Positions 28,907-36,775 are shown, counted from the stretch's first letter. The stretch: DNA of 39,860 bases from Serratia sp. Ag1 (GCF_000743355.1 NZ_JQEI01000095.1:1-39860); one strand, 5' to 3'. The notes: generated by a model not told the origin, from the sequence alone. Translations and numbers: made by a program.

Positions 28907-29491
28907 ATGAAGCATGATGCTGTTAAAACAGTTTACGATTTAATGCGTTATTGCCATATGCCTATGTGGTGTCAGCGTGAAGTAAGAGATATGAAAGTCG
29001 GTGACATCTATTTTTTGGGTAAGTACAAAGAGGTGATGTATTCTGAGGATTTAAATGAAGATGTAGATTTCGTAGGGGAGGCGTGGATTGAAAAGGAAAG
29101 AGGTATTTACAAATTCTATGCCACCTGGACAATACCAATGAAACCATCCCGATCTTTTATTATGACAAATGGAGGTTTTAAAGTGTTGAAAGGGGGCGCT
29201 GTTAATTTTGGAGGCGACCTTTCAGCTTTTCGTTCGTTTGCTCTGGTTTCACGCTATCTCAATCGATTGGTGATGAAAATGAGCAATGAAGAGCGAAATG
29301 AATTTTATAAAGTTGGATCTAAGCCGCTCCTTCGCGGTATTTGTATCGATAAAGACTCCATAAGTCGAAGACCTCACTATATAAAAGAAGGCGAATCTAT
29401 CCGGCGCGTCTGGTTAAATTATAGCAACCAATTACCGACACACCCTCTTCAGGCTATTGTCACCTCTGCGATAGCGCTAAAACAAATTTAA
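28907..29491 (+). CDS. Unknown cytosolic protein upstream of topoisomerase III (194 aa)
   Basis: The ATG at 28907 follows AAAGGTGGG. No signal peptide or membrane span is seen. The sequence is mixed alpha/beta with many aromatic residues (CHMPMWCQREVRDMKVGDIYF; GIYKFYATWTIPMKPSRSF) and ends 10 bp before topB, suggesting one transcript. No family is recognised. It may assist the topoisomerase or transfer, which cannot be tested from sequence alone. Confidence 0.65.
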   Translation: MKHDAVKTVYDLMRYCHMPMWCQREVRDMKVGDIYFLGKYKEVMYSEDLNEDVDFVGEAWIEKERGIYKFYATWTIPMKPSRSFIMTNGGFKVLKGGAVNFGGDLSAFRSFALVSRYLNRLVMKMSNEERNEFYKVGSKPLLRGICIDKDSISRRPHYIKEGESIRRVWLNYSNQLPTHPLQAIVTSAIALKQI

Positions 29492-29501
29492 GGATAATCA
29501 T

Positions 29502-31829
29502 ATGAGAGTTTTTATTGCTGAAAAGCCCTCCCTAGCGAAAGCTATTTTTGAAGGGCTGGGCGGAAATCCAAATACTGAAAAGAAAAACGGCTATTTTGAA
29601 CACGGTTCTGATATCGTTACATGGTGTTATGGTCATATGCTGGAGCTGTACGACCCGCAGGATTATGACGACAAATATTCCAACTGGCGTTTTAGTGATT
29701 TACCCATTAAATCGGTTTATCCGCCAAAATATAAAATCAAGCCTGAATCTGAAGCACAGACCCGCATCATCCTATCTCTTATCGATAAAGCAGACAGTAT
29801 CGTTCATTCTGGCGACCCCGATGATGAAGGATGTTTGCTGGTCGATGAGATTCTAGGTTATGCCGCAAACAAGAAACCCGTCCAGCGGCTGCTTGTTGCC
29901 GACCTCAACCTTGCGCCAGTGCAAAAATCGCTGGCGAATTTACAGCCTAACGATAAATTTCGCGGTATGTCGTTAAGCGCCCTGGCGCGTTCCCTGTGCG
30001 ATCAGGGTTTTGGCTATAACATGACGCGAGGATGTACATTAAAAGGCCGTGAGAAGGGCTATGACGGCGTTCTGAATGTTGGCCGGGTACAAAGTGCCGT
30101 TCTTGGCCTGGTGAACATGCGCACGCTGGCGAACCAGAACCACACAGAAAGTTTTTATTACGATGTGTTCGCCAGTCTGTCGATGAGCGGGCATCAGATT
30201 AAGGCGAAATATCAGACAACAGACGACGATCAGACAGACGAGAAAAAACGCCTGATTTCCGAAGCTCAGGCCGCGCATATTGCCGGGCGGGTTACGGGTA
30301 AGGACGCTATTGTTACTATCGCGACGACAAAGCCGGAAAATACCAAACCTCCGCTGCCGCTTAATCTTTCCACGCTTCAGCAGCTATGCGCAAAGCGATT
30401 CGGTTATTCTGCGAAAGATACACTCGATGTGATGCAGGGGCTGTATGAAACTCACAAGCTTCTGACCTATCCACGTTCTGACAATCGCTATCTTTCAGAT
30501 GAGCATTATTACCAGGCCGGAGATATTGCCACCGCGATAGCGGCCACAGTACCCGAACTGGCGTCTGCGATCGCAGATATGGATAAAGGCCAGAAACACA
30601 AAGCCTTTAATGCCAGTAAGATTGAGGCGCACCATGCTATTATCCCTACGACAAAAAGCGGAGCCGGTATTCAGCTTAATGAAAAAGAGCGGAACGTTTA
30701 TAACTTGGTGTCCGTCTACTTTATCGGGCTATTTTACCCGGATGCGATCCGCAACAAGACGAAAATACACTTTGATATCAAGGGGGATACCTTTACGGCC
30801 ACACAGAGCGTTCTGGTACAAAAGGGCTGGGAAGCGCTGGGTAAGGATAGTGATGATGAAGACGAAACCGAAGATGCCGGAACGGACGGTTTTGACCTTT
30901 CATCGCTGAAATTTAATGACAGCGGCCTGTGTGAATCGGCAGATGTGGACAAGAAAAAGACTACACCACCTCGCTATTTCACAGAGTCAACATTACTGGC
31001 CGCCATGACGAGCGCGGCAAAATTCATTGATGATCCGGCTCTCAGAAAAGCGCTGGAAGCGAAAGACGAGGGCAGCAGTGATCGTGGCAGTATCGGAACG
31101 GAAGCCACCCGCGCGGGCATCCTTGATAAACTGGCCGCTAATACCGGGCTTATCTCTATCGAAAAAGAAAAGGGGTATTCGGAGCTGGTATGGAAAACCA
31201 CAAAACAAGGCCAGGAATTCTGCGCCGCTCTGCCTCCTGAAATCACTAAACCAGATATCTCCGCTCTGTGGGCTGAAAAGCAGTCTCAGATCAAAGCTGG
31301 AGAGCTAACGGTTGAGGAGTTTATTAAGGCAAATGATGAGTATGTCCAGGGGCTGATTGACGAGCTGGACAGGAACGGGATTTCTATTTCCTCAAATGCC
31401 ATGCCCTGCCCGGTCTGTAACAACGGTTTCCTGCGTAAACGTAAGGGGCAAAATGGCTTTTTCTGGGGATGCTCCTGCTACCCTGAATGCAAGACAGCAT
31501 TCCCGGACAAAGACGGCAAGCCGGATATGGAAGCAAAATCTAGATCAGAAGGTTCTATACCCCGGCTCGAATCCCCCTGCCCTTCATGCAGTAAGGAAAT
31601 TCTTATCCGGCCAAAAGGTTTTTTCTGTTCCGGGTGCGAGTTTAAAATCTGGTCTGAAGTATCAGGGAAAAAACTGACACCAAATCAGGTTGAGACGTTA
31701 ATCAAAAAAGGTAAAACCGGAGAGATTAAAGGCTTTACCAGTAATAAAACCGGGAAAAAGTTTGACGCTGCAATTGTTTTGCAGGACAAATCTACGGGTA
31801 AACTTGGGTTTAAATTCAAGAAAAAATAA
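29502..31829 (+). CDS. topB: DNA topoisomerase III (775 aa)
   Basis: Type IA topoisomerase, probably resolving plasmid replication or transfer intermediates. The TOPRIM start MRVFIAEKPSLAKAIFEGLG and the acidic motif SGDPDDEGCLLVDEIL (near residues 104-120) are present; the position that is Arg in chromosomal enzymes is Asp, as in plasmid TraE-type enzymes. The active-site Tyr323 lies in LLTYPRSDNRYLS. The C-terminus has two zinc-ribbon modules (CPVCNNGFL...CSCYPEC from about 637; CPSCSKEIL...CSGC from about 695). A shorter acidic insertion occurs near residue 450 (DSDDEDETEDAG). A strong terminator follows. Confidence 0.95.
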   Translation: MRVFIAEKPSLAKAIFEGLGGNPNTEKKNGYFEHGSDIVTWCYGHMLELYDPQDYDDKYSNWRFSDLPIKSVYPPKYKIKPESEAQTRIILSLIDKADSIVHSGDPDDEGCLLVDEILGYAANKKPVQRLLVADLNLAPVQKSLANLQPNDKFRGMSLSALARSLCDQGFGYNMTRGCTLKGREKGYDGVLNVGRVQSAVLGLVNMRTLANQNHTESFYYDVFASLSMSGHQIKAKYQTTDDDQTDEKKRLISEAQAAHIAGRVTGKDAIVTIATTKPENTKPPLPLNLSTLQQLCAKRFGYSAKDTLDVMQGLYETHKLLTYPRSDNRYLSDEHYYQAGDIATAIAATVPELASAIADMDKGQKHKAFNASKIEAHHAIIPTTKSGAGIQLNEKERNVYNLVSVYFIGLFYPDAIRNKTKIHFDIKGDTFTATQSVLVQKGWEALGKDSDDEDETEDAGTDGFDLSSLKFNDSGLCESADVDKKKTTPPRYFTESTLLAAMTSAAKFIDDPALRKALEAKDEGSSDRGSIGTEATRAGILDKLAANTGLISIEKEKGYSELVWKTTKQGQEFCAALPPEITKPDISALWAEKQSQIKAGELTVEEFIKANDEYVQGLIDELDRNGISISSNAMPCPVCNNGFLRKRKGQNGFFWGCSCYPECKTAFPDKDGKPDMEAKSRSEGSIPRLESPCPSCSKEILIRPKGFFCSGCEFKIWSEVSGKKLTPNQVETLIKKGKTGEIKGFTSNKTGKKFDAAIVLQDKSTGKLGFKFKKK

Positions 31830-31835
31830 TTATTA

Positions 31836-31866
31836 AAAAGGCTTCCTTCGGGAAGCCTTTTTTTTT
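31836..31866 (+). terminator. Strong terminator after topB
   Basis: AAAGGCTTCC, loop TTCG, GGAAGCCTTT, continuing into nine T. It ends exactly where the 452-bp direct repeat begins (31864), so the last T residues belong to both. Confidence 0.9.
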
Positions 31867-32315
31867 CAAGCCGGAGGAACAGCCACGCGGGCACGTCAGC
31901 AAGCTGACGCACCACGCGCCCGGAAATCACGCGCTTCCCGTCGCCCAGCGCCGGAAAGCCCGCTCACCGGGACAGGCTTAAACGGGCAGCTGTGCGGCGT
32001 TAAATTCCGTGGATGTTGGGCTTAGCAGGGAGGGGGTCGGCGCGTTGCCTGGTCAGCTGGCGTGGATGTGTGTTTGATGGTTGCCCTGATTGCGTGAGGT
32101 GGTAGTGGGCGCGTTGATCTGGTTTAAGGGGAGCAAAGCCCGGCGATTGTCGAACGGAGTTCACACAGCCCCGGAGCAGTCGCCTTTCATGCCCTTTCGG
32201 GCATAAAAAAAGAGGTGATATTTATGAATTCACGCTTGATAAAGCACGTTATAACGTGTAATATTATTTACATGGAAAGCGCGGTGCTTTCCCGTAAAGG
32301 CCGAACGGCCAGGAG
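31864..32315 (+). repeat. 452-bp direct repeat, copy 1 (leading-region promoter module)
   Basis: Identical base for base, as far as reading by eye shows, to 35360-35811. It has a GC-rich 5' part with hairpins (CGTCAGCAAGCTGACG near 31894; ATGCCCTTTCGGGCAT near 32188) and an AT-rich 3' part holding a promoter and 5' leader. No ORF of its own is supported. It ends with the Shine-Dalgarno AGGAG of the following gene, so the repeat is a mobile or duplicated expression cassette. Confidence 0.9.
32236..32315 (+). promoter_or_regulatory. Promoter/operator/leader module 1
   Basis: TTGATA (32236-32241), 17-bp spacer, TAATAT (32259-32264). The spacer contains the perfect palindrome CACGTTATAACGTG (32245-32258), an obvious operator. 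The transcript leader folds GGAAAGC/GCTTTCC (32274-32280, 32286-32292) and GGCC/GGCC (32299-32310), followed directly by AGGAG. The same module occurs at 35732-35811 and, diverged, at 32969-33050. Confidence 0.85.
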
Positions 32316-32321
32316 TATATT

Positions 32322-32651
32322 ATGTCTTCTCTGCAATTTACTAACGGTTCCGTTTCTGTGGGGGATATTTTCGCTTCCTCTTGGGGATATGAGCAGACAA
32401 ACGTTAGTTTTTACCAAGTGGTTAGCATTCATGGGAAAGCTACGGTTTGTGTTCGCCCAGTGGATTCTGAAGTAACATATATTAATATGCAGGGGTATGT
32501 TATACCTAAGCCAAATATTTTTGTTGGCGAAGAGATTATAAAACGAAGAATTAAAGATTATGCTTCCTGCCCATTAATTGTAATTGAAGAATACGAGCGG
32601 GCTTATAAAACTGATCCAACAGAAAAACATGAATTTTCATCTTATTGCTGA
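32322..32651 (+). CDS. Unknown leading-region protein behind module 1 (109 aa)
   Basis: The start at 32322 lies 6 bases after the AGGAG of the repeated module, so expression from that promoter is clear. The product is soluble, with a beta-rich N-terminal half (LQFTNGSVSVGDIFASSWGY; VVSIHGKATVCVRPVDSEV) and an acidic C-terminal region. No family is recognised. Being the first gene of a probable leading region, it is a candidate establishment or anti-defence protein. Confidence 0.7.
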   Translation: MSSLQFTNGSVSVGDIFASSWGYEQTNVSFYQVVSIHGKATVCVRPVDSEVTYINMQGYVIPKPNIFVGEEIIKRRIKDYASCPLIVIEEYERAYKTDPTEKHEFSSYC

Positions 32652-32696
32652 ATATTATAGGGGGTGCGCCCCTAATCATTTTTCTTTGGAGGTTCT

Positions 32697-32912
32697 ATGT
32701 CTGTTAATTCTTTCGTCCCAGCTATTGAAATTAAATATCATCGCCGCCGCTGGCGTATTATGGTTGGGTGTTCCTGCCTAGGCTCATTTCGTTCTGAAGA
32801 GGCTGCACAAGAGAGCCTGGAGAAAAACAGAGCATTTTATGAATACTGGTCAGGGTCTGCCTCGGTTCAGGCAGAAAACACCGCTCCAGTGGTCGTGGAG
32901 GTTAAATATTAG
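32697..32912 (+). CDS. Small unknown protein (71 aa)
   Basis: Follows the hairpin TAGGGG/CCCCTA (32658-32674) and TTTGGAGG. The product includes IEIKYHRRRWRIMVGCSCLGSF and FRSEEAAQESLEKNRAFY, a compact alpha/beta protein without signal sequence. A terminator (32924-32947) follows. No family is recognised. Confidence 0.65.
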   Translation: MSVNSFVPAIEIKYHRRRWRIMVGCSCLGSFRSEEAAQESLEKNRAFYEYWSGSASVQAENTAPVVVEVKY

Positions 32913-32923
32913 ATCCCCATGTT

Positions 32924-32947
32924 AAGCCCGGTTAAACCGGGTTTTTT
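32924..32947 (+). terminator. Terminator before module 2
   Basis: AAGCCCGG, loop TTAA, ACCGGGTTTTTT; a short GC-rich stem followed by six T. It separates the first small-gene transcript from the next promoter. Confidence 0.8.
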
Positions 32948-32968
32948 GTCATTTTTTTCTAAAAACTC

Positions 32969-33050
32969 TTGCTGATGCACGTTATAACGTGTAATATTGT
33001 TTTTATGGAAAGCGTGGTGCTTTCCCTAAAGGCCGAACGGCCAGGAGTTT
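32969..33050 (+). promoter_or_regulatory. Promoter/operator/leader module 2 (diverged copy)
   Basis: TTGCTG (32969-32974), 17-bp spacer with the palindrome CACGTTATAACGTG (32978-32991), TAATAT (32992-32997). The leader again has GGAAAGC/GCTTTCC, GGCCGAACGGCC and AGGAG before the ATG at 33054. It lacks the 370-bp upstream part of the long repeats. A one-base deletion after GCTTTCC changes any reading frame but leaves the RNA folds intact. Confidence 0.85.
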
Positions 33051-33053
33051 TAA

Positions 33054-33578
33054 ATGAATATTCAGGAAGCATTAAATGTATTTGGTTTATCCGGTGAATT
33101 AACCAAAGAAGAAATTAAGAAAGCCTACAAAAAAGCCTCGCTGAAACATCACCCGGATCGGAACAAAGATAATCCGATTGCTGCGGAAATCATGAAAGCA
33201 ATTAATGCAGCATTTGATTTTTTGATGGCTAATTTCGAAAAGGTTAATCAATACCAGTCAACTGATGATAATGCACGTTATGACTATGGCGAGGAGTTGG
33301 AACGAGTATTAACAGAATTAAATAATCTTCCAGATATTATTTTTGAGGTTATTGGTAACTGGGTTTGGATCTCTGGCGATACCAAAACGCATAAAGAAGC
33401 ATTAAAAGCGTTAGGGTGTAAATGGGCGTCGCAGAAAAAGCAGTGGTTTTATCGCCCGGAAGAACATAAATCCATCCGCAACCGTAAAGAGCATTCAATG
33501 GATGAAATCCGTGAAATGTATGGCACTTATGGCCAGCGTAAAGCTGATGGGCGCAAATCTGTAGAGCGCCGCGCCTGA
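33054..33578 (+). CDS. J-domain (DnaJ-like) protein (174 aa)
   Basis: Residues 1-65 are a J domain with the HPD motif at His33-Pro34-Asp35 (KKASLKHHPDRNKDN), which stimulates Hsp70 ATPase. There is no Gly/Phe-rich or zinc domain. The C-terminal part (about 100-145) contains VIGNWVWISGDTKTHKEALK then LGCKWASQKKQWFYRPEE, a small domain that often accompanies plasmid and phage J proteins, probably for target binding. It is driven by module 2. It might redirect host DnaK during replication or establishment; that is inference. Confidence 0.88.
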   Translation: MNIQEALNVFGLSGELTKEEIKKAYKKASLKHHPDRNKDNPIAAEIMKAINAAFDFLMANFEKVNQYQSTDDNARYDYGEELERVLTELNNLPDIIFEVIGNWVWISGDTKTHKEALKALGCKWASQKKQWFYRPEEHKSIRNRKEHSMDEIREMYGTYGQRKADGRKSVERRA

Positions 33579-33626
33579 TGCCGTGGGGGGCGCAAGCCCT
33601 CCATTTTAAAGTTGCAGGGGGATTAT

Positions 33627-34190
33627 ATGGAAAAAACCTTTTTTGCCCGTTATGAAGCTGTTTTTAACCGGGTTTGTACCTTCCTGGGCGATGGCTGGAA
33701 GATAGACAGACGTACAGAGGATGCATACCGGATAAACTTGGTAAATCCGGCCTTACGGCATTACTCCATCGGCGCACGTCTTGAAAAAGATCGAATTCAT
33801 TTGATTGGAGGTGTCCGGTCTGTGCGTAGTTCTGGCGGTTACTCCGCTTGTACGGTGTCCCCCATGCGCGAACCTTGGGGAATTGCTCAGGATATCCGCC
33901 GTAAAATTTTGCCTGATGCTGAAAAGCAAATCGCGTATTTCGAAGCTGACCGCGCCGGGGCGCAAAAAGTTAAGGATGAACGGCAGATTTTAATCAACCT
34001 GGTCGGGCAGCTGGTCGAGGTGCAAAACTATGGTGGTTACTATGATGTGCTGTGCCATATCAAAACCCCCGGAGGGATTACAGGGGATGTGTGTGAGATG
34101 TACGGCGAAGCATATAGGCTTAAGCTGAGCGATCTCAGCAAAGACCAGTTAATCAAAGTGATTGGATTTTTATCAACACTGGAGCGTTGA
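33627..34190 (+). CDS. Unknown leading-region protein (187 aa)
   Basis: The ATG at 33627 follows CAGGGGGATTAT. The gene is preceded by a GC-rich hairpin near 33583-33598 and followed by a long one at 34190-34227. The product is soluble, alpha/beta, with FFARYEAVFNRVCTFLGDGW at the start and GQLVEVQNYGGYYDVLCHIKT near residue 130. No catalytic motif or family is recognised. Confidence 0.7.
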   Translation: MEKTFFARYEAVFNRVCTFLGDGWKIDRRTEDAYRINLVNPALRHYSIGARLEKDRIHLIGGVRSVRSSGGYSACTVSPMREPWGIAQDIRRKILPDAEKQIAYFEADRAGAQKVKDERQILINLVGQLVEVQNYGGYYDVLCHIKTPGGITGDVCEMYGEAYRLKLSDLSKDQLIKVIGFLSTLER

Positions 34191-34227
34191 CAGTTAGCCG
34201 TGGGGGGATGCCCCCGCGGCCTACTGT
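34190..34227 (+). other. Long intercistronic hairpin
   Basis: ACAGT...GCCG.GGGGG, loop ATG, CCCCC.CGGC...ACTGT: nested arms over 38 bases with only small internal loops, beginning at the last base of the preceding stop codon. There is no T run. It is the most stable of a series of hairpins between the small genes. Confidence 0.6.
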
Positions 34228-34257
34228 TTGGGTGCTCTGTTTTAGGAGTGTGAAGGT

Positions 34258-34554
34258 ATGAAAGATCTGTTTTTTGTTAGGCGTCGGGGCGAAACGTCCC
34301 GGATTACGCAGTCGCTGGCGGTGCAAAGTGACGGTATTAAGTACCGACTTCAATATCTGGTGCTTGATCGGACGAACCCGACGAAAGCAGAACGAGCATC
34401 TGGGGCTAAAGAGGAACGTATCGAGGTACTTAATCAGGAGTTTTTCCTTAATGTTGGCGACTTTATCCGGGTAAGCGACTTTCCGTTACCAAAACTAACA
34501 CGAGAATTTATTCGTTTTCTAAAGGGGTCTCAGGAACATGGATCTGAAAGCTGA
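34258..34554 (+). CDS. Small unknown protein (98 aa)
   Basis: ATG at 34258 after AGGAGTGTGAAGGT. The product is basic at its N-terminus (KDLFFVRRRGETSR), with strand-like VQSDGIKYRLQYLVLDR and an acidic middle. It overlaps the next gene by 17 bp, implying coupled translation with the HTH protein. No family is recognised. Confidence 0.65.
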   Translation: MKDLFFVRRRGETSRITQSLAVQSDGIKYRLQYLVLDRTNPTKAERASGAKEERIEVLNQEFFLNVGDFIRVSDFPLPKLTREFIRFLKGSQEHGSES

Positions 34555-35041
34555 TTACAGAGGCGAACTGGCGCAGCGTGCGCGGGTGTTTCTGAACTAC
34601 ACACAAAAGGAAATGGCTGCTTTGTTCGGGCTATCCCTTCGATCCTGGCAGGATAAAGAACAGAATACTAATCGCGTGTCAGTCAGTGAAACATATATGC
34701 TTTTACTGCTACTGAATGAGCATCCTGACTATCAATTGTTGCCTCGTATCGATGATGTTAAGACCCCTGCTCAGCATGCAGCAAAAATTGCCGTTGAGCT
34801 GGCGCAATGTCTGACTGAGCGTGTACCACTTCCAACTAAAGTAGTAGAGCTGGAAAATGCTCTGAATGCGGCAATCCTGGCGTTTAGGGAGGATTTTGTA
34901 GCCGATATGGATCAAGGACAAGGTGACTTATCTCCGCTGGCCGTGTTGTCTAAAGAACTTGAAAAGGCCAGAAATCAAATCATTTCTCTGGAGTCAGATA
35001 ACAGCAAACTGCGGGCTGAACTGTCTAAAAAAGCTTGTTAA
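34538..35041 (+). CDS. XRE-like helix-turn-helix protein with coiled-coil tail (167 aa)
   Basis: The N-terminus carries an HTH: ARVFLNYTQKEMAALFGLSLRSWQDKEQ (about residues 12-39), read as YTQKEMAALFGLS and LRSWQDKEQ. The C-terminal region (130-165) is a probable coiled coil (LEKARNQIISLESDNSKLRAEL). It is a likely DNA-binding regulator of the small-gene region and a candidate ligand of the CACGTTATAACGTG operators. The overlap with the upstream gene suggests a two-gene unit. Confidence 0.75.
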   Translation: MDLKADYRGELAQRARVFLNYTQKEMAALFGLSLRSWQDKEQNTNRVSVSETYMLLLLLNEHPDYQLLPRIDDVKTPAQHAAKIAVELAQCLTERVPLPTKVVELENALNAAILAFREDFVADMDQGQGDLSPLAVLSKELEKARNQIISLESDNSKLRAELSKKAC

Positions 35042-35359
35042 TCAGGCTCCCTTCGGCTCCCCGTCCACAGGCCGGGTCGTCTGCCACACTTCGCTAACCT
35101 GATGGCGTTTGCCATCAGGCAAGCTACGCCGAACCCGCTTACGGTTTCGGGCTATCGCTAGTGTCAGATAGCAAAGACCAATCAGTTATTCCTTCTATCG
35201 ATATGTTACAGATTCAAAAAAACTGACGTATCAACTCTTCACTTAACCTTCTGTTTTTCATGACCTCGCACGCTCGCCGGCGAGCTGCTTCAGCGACCTT
35301 TCAGCTGTTATATAGTCTTGGGATTATTCAGCAAAATTGAGTGAGACTTAATGGTGCAG
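35042..35359. other. Structured non-coding spacer
   Basis: No gene is seen. It contains perfect hairpins CTGATGGC/GCCATCAG (35099-35118), GCTATC/GATAGC (35151-35172) and the palindrome GCTCGCCGGCGAGC (35272-35285). The density of foldable sequence just before a leading-region promoter repeat suggests a single-strand function, but nothing identifies one. Confidence 0.4.
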
Positions 35360-35811
35360 TTTCAAGCCGGAGGAACAGCCACGCGGGCACGTCAGCAAGC
35401 TGACGCACCACGCGCCCGGAAATCACGCGCTTCCCGTCGCCCAGCGCCGGAAAGCCCGCTCACCGGGACAGGCTTAAACGGGCAGCTGTGCGGCGTTAAA
35501 TTCCGTGGATGTTGGGCTTAGCAGGGAGGGGGTCGGCGCGTTGCCTGGTCAGCTGGCGTGGATGTGTGTTTGATGGTTGCCCTGATTGCGTGAGGTGGTA
35601 GTGGGCGCGTTGATCTGGTTTAAGGGGAGCAAAGCCCGGCGATTGTCGAACGGAGTTCACACAGCCCCGGAGCAGTCGCCTTTCATGCCCTTTCGGGCAT
35701 AAAAAAAGAGGTGATATTTATGAATTCACGCTTGATAAAGCACGTTATAACGTGTAATATTATTTACATGGAAAGCGCGGTGCTTTCCCGTAAAGGCCGA
35801 ACGGCCAGGAG
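35360..35811 (+). repeat. 452-bp direct repeat, copy 2
   Basis: Copy of 31864-32315, offset 3496 bp; no difference was found on reading. The promoter (TTGATA at 35732, TAATAT at 35755) and the operator palindrome (35741-35754) are included, and it ends in AGGAG directly before the ORF at 35820. Homologous recombination between copies would delete the 3.5 kb between them, including the J-domain gene. Confidence 0.9.
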
Positions 35812-35819
35812 CTAAAAAA

Positions 35820-36007
35820 TGAACTCTTTTGAATACCTTCGCCTCTCTCGTTTCGATGTTGTATTTCTTGCCAAAAATTGCAATAACGAAACTATTCAGT
35901 GTCATTTCCATACGAATGCTCTTAATGAGTGTGATGCTGCTTTTATATTTGGTCAGCATAACCAAAACAATGATTATGCAATTCTTCGGGTTGAGCAACT
36001 CAATTAA
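35820..36007 (+). CDS. Small unknown protein behind module 3 (62 aa)
   Basis: ATG at 35820, 8 bases after AGGAG of the second long repeat. The product is small and acidic to neutral, with FEYLRLSRFDVVFLAKNCNNE and HTNALNECDAAFIFGQH. It shows no similarity by eye to the product behind copy 1. No family is recognised; the strong shared promoter is the best evidence that it is real. Confidence 0.6.
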
Positions 36008-36054
36008 TACTAATTCCCGCCTCTAAATGGGGCGGATTATTTGAGGAATGGGAA

Positions 36055-36228
36055 ATGGAATTAACAGCGCTTGCCTCGTTGAAACGTAATGTTAAGTTTT
36101 GGATTGAACAATGTGGTTGTAATGAAAAACAAATCATTGCAAATATTAAAGGTTGGTATAATTTCGCTTATTCACCAAGCGAACAAGAGAAAGCAAAGGA
36201 GGAGATTCTAAAAATTTTCATGAAATAA
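36055..36228 (+). CDS. Small unknown protein (57 aa)
   Basis: ATG at 36055 (an out-of-frame ATG lies at 36048), preceded by TGAGGAATGGGA; stop TAA at 36226-36228. Sequence runs MELTALASLKRNVKFWIEQC... with a Lys/Glu-rich C-terminus (PSEQEKAKEEILKIFMK). It is preceded by the hairpin CCGCC/GGCGG near 36018-36035 and followed by a perfect 12-bp hairpin at 36238. Helical and soluble; no family is recognised. Confidence 0.5.
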   Translation: MELTALASLKRNVKFWIEQCGCNEKQIIANIKGWYNFAYSPSEQEKAKEEILKIFMK

Positions 36229-36237
36229 TCTTGGGGT

Positions 36238-36267
36238 GGTATCAGGTTGCGCTAACAACCTGATACC
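36238..36267 (+). other. Perfect 12-bp intercistronic hairpin
   Basis: GGTATCAGGTTG (36238-36249), loop CGCTAA, CAACCTGATACC (36256-36267). No T run follows. It is probably a transcript-processing or stability element. Confidence 0.6.
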
Positions 36268-36298
36268 GCATGACAAAGTAATTACTGGGGTAATCATT

Positions 36299-36433
36299 AT
36301 GCCAATGACCAAAATTGTAAACATCGCTGATGCACTTGTAAAGGGTTGGGAGGTAAAGATCCCGGCGATGAAAGCCCATGAATGGGATGAGTTACGGTGG
36401 TGGTTGGAGCATCTCAGAGGGTATGCTCACTAA
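36299..36433 (+). CDS. Small unknown protein (44 aa)
   Basis: ATG at 36299 (MPMTKIVNIADALVKGWEV), preceded by CTGGGGTAA. The sequence ends with KAHEWDELRWWLEHLRGYAH, amphipathic and Trp-rich. A hairpin GGCGGGA/TCCCGCC (36441-36458) follows. No family is recognised. Confidence 0.45.
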   Translation: MPMTKIVNIADALVKGWEVKIPAMKAHEWDELRWWLEHLRGYAH

Positions 36434-36468
36434 CCAAACGGGCGGGAGAAATCCCGCCAATAATGGCA

Positions 36469-36524
36469 TTGGTTGTTTCATTTTTTGTGCGCTATAATTA
36501 TGCACATAAACTATGCGCAGGAGG
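36469..36524 (+). promoter_or_regulatory. ccdAB promoter and operator
   Basis: A possible -35 TTGGTT (36469-36474), 18-bp spacer and perfect TATAAT (36493-36498). TGTGC (36486-36490) and GCACA (36502-36506) flank the -10, and TGCGCA follows at 36514, giving a symmetrical site where the CcdA-CcdB complex would bind. AGGAGG at 36519-36524 is the ccdA Shine-Dalgarno. Confidence 0.6.
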
Positions 36525-36529
36525 TTATG

Positions 36530-36775
36530 ATGAGAACGAATGTAGCCGAGAAAAAACGTAGTACAAACGTGTACTTAAATGCTGGTCTACTTGAAGAGGC
36601 TAAAGAGCTGGACTTGAATGTTTCCGCGATATCTAACCAGGCGCTGGAAACTGCTGTCAGAGAACGCAAGCGTGAACGTTGGATCGAGGAAAACCGCGCG
36701 GGTATCGAGGCGTTAAACAGCTTTGTGGAAGAGGTGGGTATTTTTTCTGATGATGAAAATTTCGGGGTGATTTAG
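36530..36775 (+). CDS. ccdA: CcdA antitoxin (81 aa)
   Basis: Antitoxin of the type II ccd system. The N-terminal RHH part (KRSTNVYLNAGLLEEAKELDLNVSAISNQAL) binds the operator, and the C-terminal part (ERWIEENRAGIEALNSFVEEVGIFSDD) wraps CcdB, including the typical terminal FSD motif. The ATG at 36530 is favoured by AGGAGG five bases upstream; the adjoining ATG at 36527 is too close. The stop shares one base with the ccdB GTG. Confidence 0.92.
   Translation: MRTNVAEKKRSTNVYLNAGLLEEAKELDLNVSAISNQALETAVRERKRERWIEENRAGIEALNSFVEEVGIFSDDENFGVI

Noticed and set aside
30734..31246. Leftward frames opposite topB
   Set aside because: Shadows of the topoisomerase coding sequence without start signals.
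31864..32315. 452-bp repeat as an insertion sequence or MITE
   Set aside because: No terminal inverted repeats and no target duplication; the left edge lies inside a terminator T run and the right edge at a Shine-Dalgarno.
32215..32475. Leader peptide encoded by the promoter modules (ATG GAA AGC ...)
   Set aside because: Copy 2 of the module has a one-base deletion that changes the frame while leaving both RNA hairpins intact, so RNA structure rather than peptide appears conserved.
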